Positions 6,877 to 7,606 of a DNA stretch of 7,606 bases are shown piece after piece. Both the position numbers and the translations under genes were made by a program. The DNA comes from an uncultured Rhodospirillaceae bacterium. GTDB lineage: Bacteria; Pseudomonadota; Alphaproteobacteria; Rhodospirillales; UBA2165. Under the pieces are notes generated by a model. The model was given only the letters and a program-made list of their open reading frames with translations, ran no database searches and was not told the origin of the DNA. The stretch is from positions 1 through 7,606 of the forward strand of contig CAJWIB010000123.1 in NCBI GenBank assembly GCA_913041095.1, in the 5' to 3' direction. How positions within the stretch are numbered: the stretch's first letter is position 1; the number at the start of each line of letters is the position of its first letter.

Positions 6877-7407
6877 CTAAATCGCCACAATCCGTGCCTG
6901 ATGCCCGCAATCTTCCAAAAATCGCAGCAAATCAGCGGATTTTATGGTGGTTGTCGCAGCGTTATGGAGAGGGTGATAATTAAGGGTCTTATGGGCCAGC
7001 ATTTCTTCATCCAGGACAAATTGGACCACCCGCGATGTTTCATTGATAGCGGCAAAAGGCGTCACCGAGCCAGGCTCAATGCCGAGATACTCGACCATCA
7101 ATTCGGGTTTGCCAAAGGATAGCCGCGCTGCGCCCAACGCTTTTTGCAGCACGTTCATATTGACGCGTTTCTCCTCCAACGCGACGAATAGCCAGAACGC
7201 CCCTTTTTTGTCTTTGAGAAACAGGTTTTTGCAGTGACCACCCGGCATTTCGGGGAGAGCATCGCGGGCGTTCTGGCTTTCCTCGACGGTAAAGAGGGGC
7301 GGGTGCCGGTAGGTTGTATGCTCGATCCCGAGAGCGTCGAGACGGGCCAGCAAAATGTCTTCGGTGGTGGGTAAATTTTGTCCCAAGTTTTGGTCAGTAT
7401 CTGTCAT
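6877..7407 (-). CDS. Aminoacyl-tRNA(Pro) deacylase, ProX/YbaK family
   Basis: A trans-editing enzyme of the YbaK/ProX superfamily (176 residues from the chosen start). Family members in the cytoplasm hydrolyse tRNA(Pro) wrongly charged with alanine, and some members remove cysteine. Recognisable segments, numbered from the chosen start, are YRHPPLFTVEE (33-43), GGHCKNLFLKD (56-66), LGIEPGSVTPFAAIN (108-122) and HPLHNAATTTI (145-155). They fit the stand-alone ProX group better than short YbaK. Length is normal. Start: the frame stays open to a TTG at 7446, with ATGs at 7422 and 7407. None has a clear Shine-Dalgarno sequence, and 7407 was chosen because family members usually begin about 12-17 residues before the LLARLDALGI segment. 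The thioredoxin-TPR gene follows 86 bp later. Upstream and divergent is a tRNA-Gly gene. The preference for Ala- over Cys-tRNA is family knowledge, not visible here. Confidence 0.9.
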   Translation of the reverse strand: MTDTDQNLGQNLPTTEDILLARLDALGIEHTTYRHPPLFTVEESQNARDALPEMPGGHCKNLFLKDKKGAFWLFVALEEKRVNMNVLQKALGAARLSFGKPELMVEYLGIEPGSVTPFAAINETSRVVQFVLDEEMLAHKTLNYHPLHNAATTTIKSADLLRFLEDCGHQARIVAI

Positions 7408-7484
7408 GGTGAGCGGCACCATAAACAGCCGTTCGCCCGATCTCAAGAAAAGAAAAAAGACTAATATCTATACACAGTTGGCTC

Positions 7485-7512
7485 TTGCAAAGTGCCGCCC
7501 GATGACTATGAT
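7485..7512 (+). promoter_or_regulatory. Promoter of tRNA-Gly
   Basis: TTGCAA (7485-7490) and TATGAT (7507-7512) are spaced by 16 bases. They are followed by the GC-rich discriminator GCGCCCTC, typical of growth-rate and stringently controlled stable-RNA promoters. A start near 7519 would leave a leader of about 30 nt before the mature tRNA. The TTGCAA box is palindromic, so it could also act as a -35 box for the divergent deacylase gene, but the minus-strand -10 candidates are weak. Confidence 0.6.
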
Positions 7513-7551
7513 GCGCCCTCTTCTCGGCAGGTTTTCTCGCCGGGCCAGGAT

Positions 7552-7606
7552 GCGGGCGTAGCTCAGGGGTAGAGCGCAACCTTGCCAAGGTTGAAGTCGT
7601 GAGTTC
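7552..7606 (+). tRNA. tRNA-Gly (GCC), 5' part, cut by window end
   Basis: The first 55 bases of a glycine tRNA. The 5' acceptor strand GCGGGCG is at 7552-7558. The D arm has stem GCTC/GAGC and loop AGGGGTA (7561-7575). The anticodon arm has stem CAACC/GGTTG around the loop TTGCCAA (7577-7593), with anticodon GCC at 7584-7586, which reads GGC and GGU. The variable loop is AAGTC, and the T-stem begins GTGAG followed by TTC. The remaining T-arm and the 3' acceptor strand lie beyond the window. All visible stems pair perfectly. Confidence 0.96.

Noticed and set aside
7408..7446. An N-terminal extension of the deacylase to the TTG at 7446.
   Set aside because: TTG start without ribosome binding site, and the extra residues have no counterpart in the family.

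Overview
The window looks like bacterial chromosome, most probably from an alphaproteobacterium of medium GC content. I infer this from gene family resemblance and gene order: a ProX-type deacylase, then a CXXC thioredoxin/TPR protein, then a LON-domain gene. This order and the style of these proteins are typical of that class. No 16S rRNA or other decisive taxonomic marker is present. All protein genes that look intact lie on the minus strand. The plus strand carries a decayed glycosyltransferase and the start of a tRNA gene.

Left part (1-1763): a two-gene minus-strand unit, alanine dehydrogenase followed 23 bp later by a MacroD-type ADP-ribose-processing macro-domain protein. A good sigma-70-like promoter and a clear ribosome binding site precede ald.

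Middle (1764-5307): a plus-strand glycosyltransferase family 9 (GT9) remnant has lost its N-terminal domain through an internal deletion and meets the cluster below tail to tail. Facing it is a tightly packed minus-strand operon: SAM-dependent methyltransferase, GT9 glycosyltransferase, AmpG-like permease. Its genes are joined by TGATG and ATGA stop/start overlaps. The likely theme is synthesis or modification of a cell-surface glycan, together with a permease whose family imports muropeptides.

Junction (5308-5858): about 400 bp of AT-rich non-coding DNA adjoins a LON-domain gene that breaks off after about 43 codons, inside the family's conserved N-terminal motif. This looks like a rearrangement breakpoint that separated a conserved housekeeping cluster from its usual downstream part and put the surface-glycan operon in its place.

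Right part (5859-7606): a CnoX/YbbN-like thioredoxin-TPR chaperone, a ProX-type aminoacyl-tRNA(Pro) deacylase, and a divergent tRNA-Gly(GCC) cut off by the window end and preceded by a stable-RNA style promoter.

I found no CRISPR array, intact insertion sequence, toxin-antitoxin pair or clearly new defence system. The most informative observations are the two gene-decay events and the boundary at about 5730.
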